Assembly: GCA_900549045.1 (NCBI GenBank)
Contig: URNE01000020.1
Coordinates: forward strand, 1-13,443
Direction: 5' to 3'
DNA from: an uncultured bacterium
Lineage (GTDB): Bacteria > Verrucomicrobiota > Lentisphaeria > Victivallales > UBA1829
Length of the DNA: 13,443 nt
Of this stretch, positions 1 to 7,305 are shown piece by piece. Under the pieces are notes generated by a model. It was not told the DNA's origin, did no database searches, and was given only the letters and a program-made list of their open reading frames with translations. Every line of letters starts with the position of its first letter. Position 1 is the first letter of the stretch. Made by a program: the position numbers and the translations under genes.

Positions 1-522
1 CGTCTGCGTGAAGCCGGCGGTGTCAAGAAGGACGAAGAATGGCCTCTTAAATTGATTTCCATTAAGGAAAAAACTCCGACGCTCCTTGGCGTAAAGCAGG
101 GAAGCTACCAGTATTATGATTTCGAGCTCGTTCTGGAAGCCGCTTCCTTCAAGGAAGATGCGAAAGAGGGGGCTGAAGCGAAGGTTTACTCCGCGATGAA
201 CACAATCCGGAAGCTGATCAATACCTTTCAGACCGCTTACAAGGACAATGTAGTCTATCTGATCCGGAATATCGCGATGGAGCGTGCCGATGAAGTGAAT
301 GTTGAAGATTTGATTGATCCGCAGACGAAAAATCCGCTGCTTCTTCTAATTGAACAGTTTCAGATTCTTGGATATGAGCTGAAGGAATCGGATGCCTATA
401 TTCTGGCGGCGACTTACGGTCGTCCGATGATCGGCGGAGAGAACCGGATCAAGGTGACCATGACGGTTCGCATGGTGTTCTATACGGGAAATCAGTTACA
501 GCGCATTGAGCAGAAGAACTAA
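1..522 (+). CDS. Amuc_1100-like pilus-system protein, C-terminal part (5' end outside window)
   Basis: The reading frame is open from base 1 to a TAA at 520-522, giving 173 residues; the true start lies upstream of the window. A TTG at 52 could be read as a start, but the frame continues unbroken before it with normal-looking coding (RLREAGG...) and no ribosome site precedes it. The visible part is a soluble mixed alpha/beta domain with no membrane segment; it has a helical stretch (VYSAMNTIRKLINTF) and ends in alternating strand-like residues (IKVTMTVRMVFYT). I do not recognise a catalytic motif. The call rests mainly on position: directly upstream of a single-pass protein and a TPR-secretin, the order of the Akkermansia Amuc_1100-1099-1098 pilus-like genes. 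By that analogy it would be a periplasmic, inner-membrane-anchored component. Alternative: an unrelated PilO-like or lineage-specific envelope protein. Confidence 0.6.
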   Translation, partial: RLREAGGVKKDEEWPLKLISIKEKTPTLLGVKQGSYQYYDFELVLEAASFKEDAKEGAEAKVYSAMNTIRKLINTFQTAYKDNVVYLIRNIAMERADEVNVEDLIDPQTKNPLLLLIEQFQILGYELKESDAYILAATYGRPMIGGENRIKVTMTVRMVFYTGNQLQRIEQKN

Positions 523-540
523 AGGAAAGGCGGAATTGAT

Positions 541-1806
541 ATGAACCTGTTGAAGAAACATTACGAGAAGTTCATCCTGGCGGCTCTTCTGCTGATATTC
601 ATTCTCCTGCTGGGCTTCCAGATCGCCGTCATTCTGCAGGCGAAGGACCTTGAAATTAACGCGGTTCTCGGCGTCAAACCTCCGAAGCCGGGGTATCCCC
701 GTCAGCTGGATTTTTCCAAGCCGGAACTTACGCATAAGATGATTTTCGATTCGGAAAAGGCAATTTGGCTTGATGACCCGGCAAAAGCACAAGCCAATGA
801 TCTCTGTCAGGCGGAGGCGCTTACCCGCTGCCCGCACGGACCACATCTGATCCCTCCTTCCGACTATCCGAAAATGCGTGCGGCAAAGCCCGGAATCTGT
901 TCCTTCTGCGGAAAAAGGATCAAAGTTCTCATTCCTCCCGGAAACATCAGTGAAGAGGACTCGGACGGAGACGGCATTCCCGATAAGGTGGAAAAGCGAT
1001 GGGGACTGGATCCGAAGAACCCTGCCGATGCGGAACAGGATCTTGACAACGACGGATTCACCAACCTCGAAGAGTACAGGGCTTCCACCGATCCGAAGAA
1101 TCCGAAGAGCCGTCCGAACTATGCGAAGAAGCTCTTCTATGAAACGGTCGAAAGAGAACCTCTCGGCATGTGGATCGCTCAGATTTCCTATCCGAACGAC
1201 AAGGCGGATGTCAAGGACTGGACCGTTTCCATTGCATATTACAGAGAGCTTGACAAGCGCAATCCGCGCAGGAAGAAACAGTACAACGACTTGAAGATCG
1301 GCGATACTTTCAAGATCGGCGAGAAAACCTACATCATCGACCGTATCGCGAAAGAGCTGAAATACAATGCGAAGATGTACCGGACGGACAACCTTTCCCG
1401 CGTATTCATCCACGAGTATAATCCGAAGACCAAAGAGAAAATCGGGCTTCCGATCTCGGGACAGATTGCGACGATCAAAGGCAGAACGGTCAACGGCGAA
1501 ATCGTCAATCCGAAACAGCGGGTGACCTTCTATTTCGAGGTTGACAATCTCACGTTTGTGCAGTATGTCGGTGATAAGTTTACGCTGGGCGACGAGCGGC
1601 GCGGCGAAGATGTTCTGGAGCTGGAAGATGTTGTGAACAACGTCGTCCGGGTCAAGACTACGACAGGTGAACGCATTGAAATCAAGCGTACCGAGCACAA
1701 GGCGCCGGGCATTCCGGGAAACATGTTCGAGAACGGACCGGAAATGCCGCCGCGCCGAAATGTGCCGCCGCGTCCCGGTTTGCCGTCGTTTGGAAACAAC
1801 AGATAA
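541..1806 (+). CDS. Membrane-anchored pilus-system protein with Cys/His cluster and TSP3 calcium repeats (Amuc_1099-like position)
   Basis: This 421-residue protein starts at ATG 541, 18 bp after the previous stop, behind the purine-rich AAAGGAAAGG at 521-530. Residues about 11-33 form one hydrophobic helix preceded by KKHYEK, so the bulk probably faces the periplasm. A Cys/His cluster follows (C89, C97, H99, H102, C120, C123, with a CxxC in SFCGKR), suggesting metal binding or disulfides. Two Asp-rich repeats (SDGDGIPD at 141-148 and DLDNDGFTNLEEY at 167-179, each followed by a GLDP/STDP-type turn) match the bacterial thrombospondin type-3 calcium motif. Residues about 205-380 are strand-rich, including KIGDTFKIGEKTYIIDRI, which resembles the small beta domains of pilus alignment proteins. 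The tail (about 388-421) is Pro/Gly/Arg-rich and probably disordered. Synteny with the upstream gene and the downstream secretin suggests an inner-membrane partner of the outer-membrane channel. The Amuc_1099 link is inferred from order, not from alignment. Confidence 0.65.
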   Translation: MNLLKKHYEKFILAALLLIFILLLGFQIAVILQAKDLEINAVLGVKPPKPGYPRQLDFSKPELTHKMIFDSEKAIWLDDPAKAQANDLCQAEALTRCPHGPHLIPPSDYPKMRAAKPGICSFCGKRIKVLIPPGNISEEDSDGDGIPDKVEKRWGLDPKNPADAEQDLDNDGFTNLEEYRASTDPKNPKSRPNYAKKLFYETVEREPLGMWIAQISYPNDKADVKDWTVSIAYYRELDKRNPRRKKQYNDLKIGDTFKIGEKTYIIDRIAKELKYNAKMYRTDNLSRVFIHEYNPKTKEKIGLPISGQIATIKGRTVNGEIVNPKQRVTFYFEVDNLTFVQYVGDKFTLGDERRGEDVLELEDVVNNVVRVKTTTGERIEIKRTEHKAPGIPGNMFENGPEMPPRRNVPPRPGLPSFGNNR

Positions 1807-1841
1807 AATCAGAATAAAAACATATTTGGAGAAGAGATACT

Positions 1842-4313
1842 ATGAAAAGACTGTTGAAAGCCGGCTTTCACGCACCGTCTGCCATGACGCTGAAGTTCGC
1901 GTTATCTCTGGTTCTCTCCTGTGCGTTCCTTCCGGGATTGGACGCTGCGGATTACGCAGACGCCGAAGCCCAGGAGACGGTCAGGCGCGATACCAGGATA
2001 GACTCGGTTGACCCTCTGCTGGCGGAGGCTGTCCAACTGAGAAATGAGGGGAATTTCAGAGGCGCCGTCGAAAAGTGCGAGACTGCGCTTCGGAAAATCA
2101 ACGAGATGAACCTGGGCGAAGGTCCTTTTGTCATTGCAAAGAAAAATATGGTCGTTGAGCTTCGGAACAACATCCGCGGTCAGTGGGGCGGCCAGCTGAT
2201 TCTGCAAGCCAGAACCCTGATTCAGGACGCCTATTCCGGCGCAGCGAAAGATACAGCCGCTTCCAGCGAAAACGCCAAGAAAGCGATTGAGCTCGCCCGT
2301 ACCGCCCGGCTGGAATCCCCGACCTCCATGGAGGCTGCGGATCAGATTATCAAGATGGGCGAAAAACTGTTGAATTCCAACAACTATGTTGAGAAGAGCA
2401 CGCTTGAAACCCTGGATCCCGACAACGCCTCCCGCAAGGAGCAGATCGCGGTTTACCTGCGTGAAGCGGCGATCTTCTACAAAAGCAAGCAGTATGCAAA
2501 AGCGCGTGATGTGCTGGAGCGGGTGCTGATCCTCGACCCATACAACGAAAAGGCCGTCTATGACCTCAAGAAGGTTTATCAGCGTCTTTACCGTATCGCG
2601 GAACTGCGCAGAGAGAACGACATCCTTGAACACCGGAGCGAATCCGAATGGAAGTGGAACAATTCGTTCCTTCCGCGCGGCGACCAGCTCGTCGATGACC
2701 GCGGGCCTCAGGAGGCCGTTCACGAGGGCAAGGCAAAGATGTATGAGAAACTCCAGACCATCGTCATCCCGAGCGTCGAATTCACCGATCAGAGCATTAC
2801 CACAATCGTAAGCGCCCTGACCAAACTGAGCAAGATGCACGACCCCGAAGGCAAAGGCGTTATCATCGTCTATTCTCCCTCCGACAAGGACATGCAGGAA
2901 GTTTCCCTGAGCTTCACGAATATCCCGGTCGGTGAGATCATCCGCTACCTCTGCCAGTACACAAAGCTGAAATACAAGGTCGAGGATAATGCGGTGCGTA
3001 TCGCATCGGAAGGAATTGACGATATGGATACGCGTTATTTCAAAATGCGCTCCGCCGTCTACGCCCGCCTGACCGGACAGAAACTTGCGGAAAGCAGCAA
3101 GAAATCCGATAAGAAAACGCTTCAGCTCGGTGAAACGTCCAGTACCAGCAAAGATGATTTCTTCGACGATATCGCCAAAGGCGAAAAAGCCGAAAGACAG
3201 GTCGATGCGAAAACCTCTCTGGAAGCTCTGAAGAAATATTTCGAGGTCCGCGGCATCCGTTTCGATGCAGGCGCAATGATCGCTTACGATGAACGAACCG
3301 GCCGTCTGACGGTCAAGAACACTCCGGACAATCTGCGGGCAATGGAGAACCTCCTTCGCGAAATCGATATTGTGACTCCGCTGGTTCTGATTGAGGCGAA
3401 GTTCCTCGAAATCAACGTTACCGATCTGGAAGAGCTCGGTTTCGACTGGACCATGACGCGCGACAACAGCAATCCGAAATGGATGACCGGCATCGCGAAT
3501 TCTGAAACGGGAAAGATTCCGTTCGACGGAGCCCAGATGTTTGAAACTCTGGTCCGTCACTACGGCGGAACGGATACAATCGGCACGACCGATTCCTCAG
3601 CCAATCCGGCGGCGCTCATCAACAATCTGAACATCATGCCGAACTTCGGTCCGAACGGCGCTTACAACGTCTTCCTGACCGTCAACGCAATCGACCAGAG
3701 CGACCGCGCCGAAACCCTTTCCGCGCCGAAACTGATCGTCGTTTCCGGTCTGAATGCGACAATTGAGTTCGCCAAGCAGATGTACTTCCCGGATTCGTGG
3801 AACGATCCTGAGGTTACCACTTCGAACAACACCTACCTCTATACGCCGCCGTATCCGGATTTCGGAGACGCGACTTCGGTCGGTGTGACGTTCTCGGTTA
3901 CCCCGTACGTCGGTCCCAACAACCACACGATCGAGCTGACCCTCACCCCGAAGATTCTGGATCTTGTCGGATGGACGGAATACCAGTATGACATTATCAT
4001 CGGTTCCACCCGTTCGCAGCGCGCGGCAATGAAAATGCCGGAACTCGCGGTCCGCGAAATCGATACCCGCGTGAAGGTTTACAACGGCGAAACGATTGTT
4101 CTCGGCGGCATTCTGGAAGATTCTTCCGCGCAGCTGGATGACAAGTTCCCGTTCCTCGGCGACGTTCCGCTGCTCGGCCGTCTTTTTGCGACGCAGGCGC
4201 ACCGCCAGTCGAAGCGCAATCTGATGATTTTCGTTACAACCCGCATCATGAACCTCGACGGTGTTCCGGTTAAAACGAATACCGACAACGGGCTCTTCGA
4301 CTTCAACAGGTGA
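1842..4313 (+). CDS. Type II/IV secretion-type secretin with N-terminal TPR repeats (Amuc_1098/PilQ-like), first copy
   Basis: This 823-residue outer-membrane channel protein starts at ATG 1842 after GGAGAAGAG (1828-1836). A signal peptide is visible (basic MKRLLK, hydrophobic about 17-33, likely cleavage near LDA-A at 35-36). TPR-like helices lie at about 57-90 (LLAEAVQLRNEGNFRGAVEKC) and 203-255 (FYKSKQYAKARDVLERVLIL). An N0/STN-like domain spans about 306-390, and a linker rich in Lys/Ser/Asp covers 411-455. An N1-like domain (about 458-510) carries LTVKNTPDNLRAMENLL. The secretin core runs from about 513 (LVLIEAKFLEINVTDLEELGF) to about 802, with the signature GETIVLGGI at 749-757 and VPLLGRLF at 775-782. 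Family knowledge: such proteins oligomerise into a gated ring for pili or secreted proteins. No lipoprotein Cys is seen. It is followed immediately by a paralogue. Whether it serves pili or secretion cannot be told here because no ATPase or pilin gene lies in the window. Confidence 0.9.
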   Translation: MKRLLKAGFHAPSAMTLKFALSLVLSCAFLPGLDAADYADAEAQETVRRDTRIDSVDPLLAEAVQLRNEGNFRGAVEKCETALRKINEMNLGEGPFVIAKKNMVVELRNNIRGQWGGQLILQARTLIQDAYSGAAKDTAASSENAKKAIELARTARLESPTSMEAADQIIKMGEKLLNSNNYVEKSTLETLDPDNASRKEQIAVYLREAAIFYKSKQYAKARDVLERVLILDPYNEKAVYDLKKVYQRLYRIAELRRENDILEHRSESEWKWNNSFLPRGDQLVDDRGPQEAVHEGKAKMYEKLQTIVIPSVEFTDQSITTIVSALTKLSKMHDPEGKGVIIVYSPSDKDMQEVSLSFTNIPVGEIIRYLCQYTKLKYKVEDNAVRIASEGIDDMDTRYFKMRSAVYARLTGQKLAESSKKSDKKTLQLGETSSTSKDDFFDDIAKGEKAERQVDAKTSLEALKKYFEVRGIRFDAGAMIAYDERTGRLTVKNTPDNLRAMENLLREIDIVTPLVLIEAKFLEINVTDLEELGFDWTMTRDNSNPKWMTGIANSETGKIPFDGAQMFETLVRHYGGTDTIGTTDSSANPAALINNLNIMPNFGPNGAYNVFLTVNAIDQSDRAETLSAPKLIVVSGLNATIEFAKQMYFPDSWNDPEVTTSNNTYLYTPPYPDFGDATSVGVTFSVTPYVGPNNHTIELTLTPKILDLVGWTEYQYDIIIGSTRSQRAAMKMPELAVREIDTRVKVYNGETIVLGGILEDSSAQLDDKFPFLGDVPLLGRLFATQAHRQSKRNLMIFVTTRIMNLDGVPVKTNTDNGLFDFNR

Positions 4314-4341
4314 TAACGATGAAAAACTATATGAACCATTC

Positions 4342-4354
4342 GGAGGACACAATG
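4342..4354 (+). promoter_or_regulatory. Ribosome site that decides the start of the second secretin
   Basis: GGAGG (4342-4346) lies 5 nt before ATG 4352-4354. The same frame is open upstream to GTG 4310, which overlaps the stop of the first secretin (GTGA), but no Shine-Dalgarno site is appropriately placed for that codon, and the signal peptide begins correctly only at 4352. The 38 nt between the first stop and this ATG therefore act as a short spacer. Confidence 0.75.
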
Positions 4355-6973
4355 TTAAAGGCTCATCTCCCCAAAGCCTGCGTGGCTGCGGCACTTCTGT
4401 TCTCGGTTTCGATGTCTGCTGAAGCACAGTCTGCAACGGACGGCGCAACCCCGGGTGAAGATGTCTCCCTGCAGGCCGCCTACAACGCCGCGGCATCCAA
4501 ATACGCATTGGATTTTGATATAACGGAACTGACCGCGAGTCAGGTAATGGCCAAGGCGGATGCGCTGGTTCGCGAAGCCGGAAAAGCTTATCAGTCCGGA
4601 GCTTATCAGAAAGCGGTTGGACTTTATCTTAAGACAATTGCCATTCTGAAGAAACTGCCGGAGAATCCGGAGGTTCTCCGCAAGGCGGAAAACTGCCGTC
4701 AGGCCATTTCCGCCTGCTATTACTTCTGGGCGGAAAAACTCTATTTCGATGCTCAGGCTTCCACCGATGCAAAACAGTATGAACAGGCTGTCGACCTTTG
4801 CAGGAAAGCCGCCGAAGTCTGGCCGGCCTCCAAAAATAAAATGGAAGAGATGATCGCCAGAATTTCCAAGCTGGCGGCTTCCGCCGAATATACGAAGAAG
4901 GTCTCGCCCGAAGCTGTCGATCCCGGACAGCCGGCACGGCTTTACAGCATCGACGTCCTGCTGCGCCAGGGCGACGTCCTCTACCGTGACAAGCAGTGGG
5001 ACAAGGCCCGCGACAAATACGAAGAAGTGATCGCGATTGATCCTTACAATATTGCCGCGATTGATGCGATCCGCAGAGTCAATCTCCAGCTTCTCAAGAG
5101 TGCAAAGGCGCGCAAGTCACTTACGGAAGAGGAATACAAGACGGAAGCCGAATGGAAGTTCCTTTCCCCGCTTCCTCCGAAGGTCACTTTCTCCGGAAAG
5201 TCCGCGACGGACGACGGTCCTGTCAAGAAGGATGTCGGCCAGTCTTCCATTCAGGACAAGCTGAAAAACATTATTATCGACCGTCTTGAGTTCGAGGAGG
5301 TTGAAATCCCGGTTGCCTTGCGCTATCTGAGTCAGAAGGCAAAAGAGGGCGATACGTCGGAGACGGATCCTGCGAAGAAGGGAATCAACATTTTCCTGCT
5401 TCCGGAAGCCGAACCGGCGGAAGGGAGCGCGCGGAACGCGAACGCGGAGAATGCGGACGATTCCGAAGAGTCCTCCGGACGCAAGATCTCGATGACCGCG
5501 GATTCCATTTCCCTCGGTCAGGCGCTCAACTACATCTGCCGTACCGCGAACCTGCGGGTCAAAGTGGAACCCTATGCGGTGATCATTGCTCCGCCGGGAG
5601 TTGCGCTTGAGCAGATGGAAACCCGAATCTATCCGATTGAAAAAGAGGTGGTCGACAGTCACATCGCCAAGGCGGCGGAAGAACAGGGAGGGGATTCCTC
5701 CTCGCTGAAGATTGATCCGCTTTCTCTCTTCCCGCAGGTGTCTTTCGCGGAAGAGGGTGCGCAGATTGTCTACGATCCGGGCATCAGCCGTCTGTTTGTG
5801 ACGAACACGGCGGAGAATCTCCAGAAGGTGGAAGAACATCTGAAAATTCTGAACTCTGTTGATCCGCAGGTCCTGATTCAGACCAAGTTCGTGGAAGTCC
5901 ATATGAACGACCTTGAAGAACTCGGATTCCAGTATCTGTTCTCCAGACAGAACTCCAATGTCGAGTACGTAAAAAAGGATAATCTTCAGCACTACATCGC
6001 CGGAGACGGTCAGCTTCCGGATTATCCGATCAACATTTATCGGCCTGCAAGCTCCAGCTCCACGCCGTCTTCAACAACGCCTGCCGGAAACTGGTACAAG
6101 TACTCCTCGACGTTTACGAACGGCAAGGACAGCGCATCATCGCTTCCATCCGAATTCTATTACACGAAGGCTCCGGTCGGAGACAAATCGATATCCTTCG
6201 ACCAGAATTCACAGGTGGTCAGAAGCCTGAGAGATGTGTCGACGACAGGAAGAAACTCTGTTCAGGACAGGCTCTTCAACTTCGCGCACTACAACAAATA
6301 CGGATACAAGGTCCAGGCGACGATAAACGCTTTGGATCAGGCGGATTCCTCCGACATGCTGGCGTGTCCGCGTCTGACGACGATGAACGGCTACGAGGCC
6401 GTCATCGCGATGGTGACCGAGCGTTACTTCCCGGACGAGTGGTCCGATGCGGAAGTCGGAACTCTTTCGACCGGCAACACCACGGTTCCGCTGCTGACTC
6501 CGTCGGTTCCGGAATTCGACGAGGCGGAACGTCTCGGCATTGAACTCCGTGTCCGTCCGCGCGTGGATGACAACTACACGATTTCGGTTGCGATGACCCC
6601 GAGCATCCGCACATTCGTCGACTGGGTTGACTACAGCTACGAGCTCAGCACGGAATCCAACGGGGCTCCGTACTACTACAGGAACATCCAGAAGATGCCG
6701 ATCATCGAAGTCCGTTCCGTGAACACCTCGGTGCAGTGCTACGACGGCGAGACGATCGTTCTCGGCGGCATCATTACGGACAAGACGACGGGCATTGACG
6801 ACCGTTACCCGATTCTCGGCAATCTGCCGCTTGTCGGACGTCTCTTCCAGTCGAAGTCGAAGAATTCCTCGAAGGTCAATCTTCTGATCTTCCTGACCTG
6901 CCGTCTGATCAACCCCGACGGTTCGCCGATCCGCGAGCGCGAAATGAGAGGTTTGCCTCCGTTCCGTTACTGA
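4352..6973 (+). CDS. Second secretin paralogue with TPR repeats and a long Ser/Thr/Tyr-rich insertion
   Basis: This secretin has 873 residues from ATG 4352, which I prefer because GGAGG at 4342-4346 stands 5 bp before it and a clean signal peptide follows (MLKAHLPKAC, then hydrophobic to about 20, cleavage near AEA-Q at 25-26). In-frame GTG 4310 and ATGs 4319 and 4331 would prepend a polar stretch without a good ribosome site. TPR-like helices occur at about 68-100, 120-155 and 201-245 (LYRDKQWDKARDKYEEVIAI). An N0-like domain (about 305-412) is interrupted by an acidic, Asn/Ala-rich loop at 351-377. An N1-like domain lies at about 455-503 (LFVTNTAENLQKVEEHL). The secretin core starts at about 506 (QVLIQTKFVEVHMNDLEELGF) and contains GETIVLGGI at 799-807 and LPLVGRLF at 825-832. 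Between the first core strands and the conserved INALDQ at 658-663 there are about 50 more residues than in the upstream copy. It could form its own ring or mix with the first secretin. Confidence 0.9.
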   Translation: MLKAHLPKACVAAALLFSVSMSAEAQSATDGATPGEDVSLQAAYNAAASKYALDFDITELTASQVMAKADALVREAGKAYQSGAYQKAVGLYLKTIAILKKLPENPEVLRKAENCRQAISACYYFWAEKLYFDAQASTDAKQYEQAVDLCRKAAEVWPASKNKMEEMIARISKLAASAEYTKKVSPEAVDPGQPARLYSIDVLLRQGDVLYRDKQWDKARDKYEEVIAIDPYNIAAIDAIRRVNLQLLKSAKARKSLTEEEYKTEAEWKFLSPLPPKVTFSGKSATDDGPVKKDVGQSSIQDKLKNIIIDRLEFEEVEIPVALRYLSQKAKEGDTSETDPAKKGINIFLLPEAEPAEGSARNANAENADDSEESSGRKISMTADSISLGQALNYICRTANLRVKVEPYAVIIAPPGVALEQMETRIYPIEKEVVDSHIAKAAEEQGGDSSSLKIDPLSLFPQVSFAEEGAQIVYDPGISRLFVTNTAENLQKVEEHLKILNSVDPQVLIQTKFVEVHMNDLEELGFQYLFSRQNSNVEYVKKDNLQHYIAGDGQLPDYPINIYRPASSSSTPSSTTPAGNWYKYSSTFTNGKDSASSLPSEFYYTKAPVGDKSISFDQNSQVVRSLRDVSTTGRNSVQDRLFNFAHYNKYGYKVQATINALDQADSSDMLACPRLTTMNGYEAVIAMVTERYFPDEWSDAEVGTLSTGNTTVPLLTPSVPEFDEAERLGIELRVRPRVDDNYTISVAMTPSIRTFVDWVDYSYELSTESNGAPYYYRNIQKMPIIEVRSVNTSVQCYDGETIVLGGIITDKTTGIDDRYPILGNLPLVGRLFQSKSKNSSKVNLLIFLTCRLINPDGSPIREREMRGLPPFRY

Positions 6974-7001
6974 TCGGTCTCAGACTGAAGTCTTTTATCC
7001 G

Positions 7002-7039
7002 GCGGCTCTTCTGCGAAAAACAGAGAGCCGCTTTTTTTT
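7002..7039 (+). terminator. Rho-independent terminator after the secretin operon
   Basis: GCGGCTCT (7002-7009) pairs perfectly with AGAGCCGC (7024-7031); the stem can be extended by CTG/CAG (7011-7013 with 7021-7023) around a one-base bulge, leaving an A-rich loop. Eight T residues follow at 7032-7039. It lies 28 bp after the stop of the second secretin and is a textbook intrinsic terminator. Confidence 0.92.
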
Positions 7040-7062
7040 GAATTTGCAGCAGAGGAGTTTCA

Positions 7063-7302
7063 ATGATGCAGAACCGGAATCCGCATTCCATGATGTTCGG
7101 TCTCGGACTTGATTCCGCGGATGAGCACAAACGCATTACAAAAGGGGAGAATTTTGTGCTGGTCGGCGGTTCGGAGGAGACGCATGAGCGCATGACCGAA
7201 ACCGCAATCAAGGTAAATGAAAAGCTTTCCGCCCGGGGCAAGACGCTGGATACCGTCGGGCGTGAGGAATTTTTTGATATCGTTTCCGAGAGTTTGGAGT
7301 AA
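7063..7302 (+). CDS. Small conserved-looking protein of unknown function
   Basis: This frame encodes 79 residues with a good ribosome site (AGAGGAG, 7051-7057). Two adjacent ATG codons (7063 and 7066) are possible starts with spacings of 5 and 8 nt, so the protein may be 78 residues. It is soluble, charged and Cys-free, with no signal peptide or membrane segment. The middle contains a compact KGENFVLVGGSEETHERM segment and the C-terminal half looks helical (KVNEKLSARGKTLD, then REEFFDIVSESLE). I do not recognise a named domain. The balanced composition, strong ribosome site and lack of a competing gene support it as real. It begins 24 bp after the upstream terminator with no clear promoter between them, and its stop is 3 bp from the stop of the convergent CoA-transferase gene. 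It may be expressed by read-through or from an unrecognised promoter. Confidence 0.75.
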   Translation: MMQNRNPHSMMFGLGLDSADEHKRITKGENFVLVGGSEETHERMTETAIKVNEKLSARGKTLDTVGREEFFDIVSESLE

Positions 7303-7305
7303 GTT

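Noticed and set aside
52..54. TTG at 52 as the start of the first gene
   Set aside because: The frame is open to the window edge without a ribosome site before 52, so the gene most likely begins upstream.
1902..3560. 552-codon open frame on the minus strand inside the first secretin gene
   Set aside because: It lies wholly antisense to a convincing secretin; its product has no recognisable domain and is probably a by-product of codon bias in the sense gene. The same holds for 496-1698, 3597-4508 and 5117-5992 on the minus strand.
4310..4351. GTG 4310 overlapping the first secretin stop as a start for the second secretin
   Set aside because: It would place a polar stretch before the signal peptide and has no suitably placed ribosome site; ATG 4352 has GGAGG at 5 nt.
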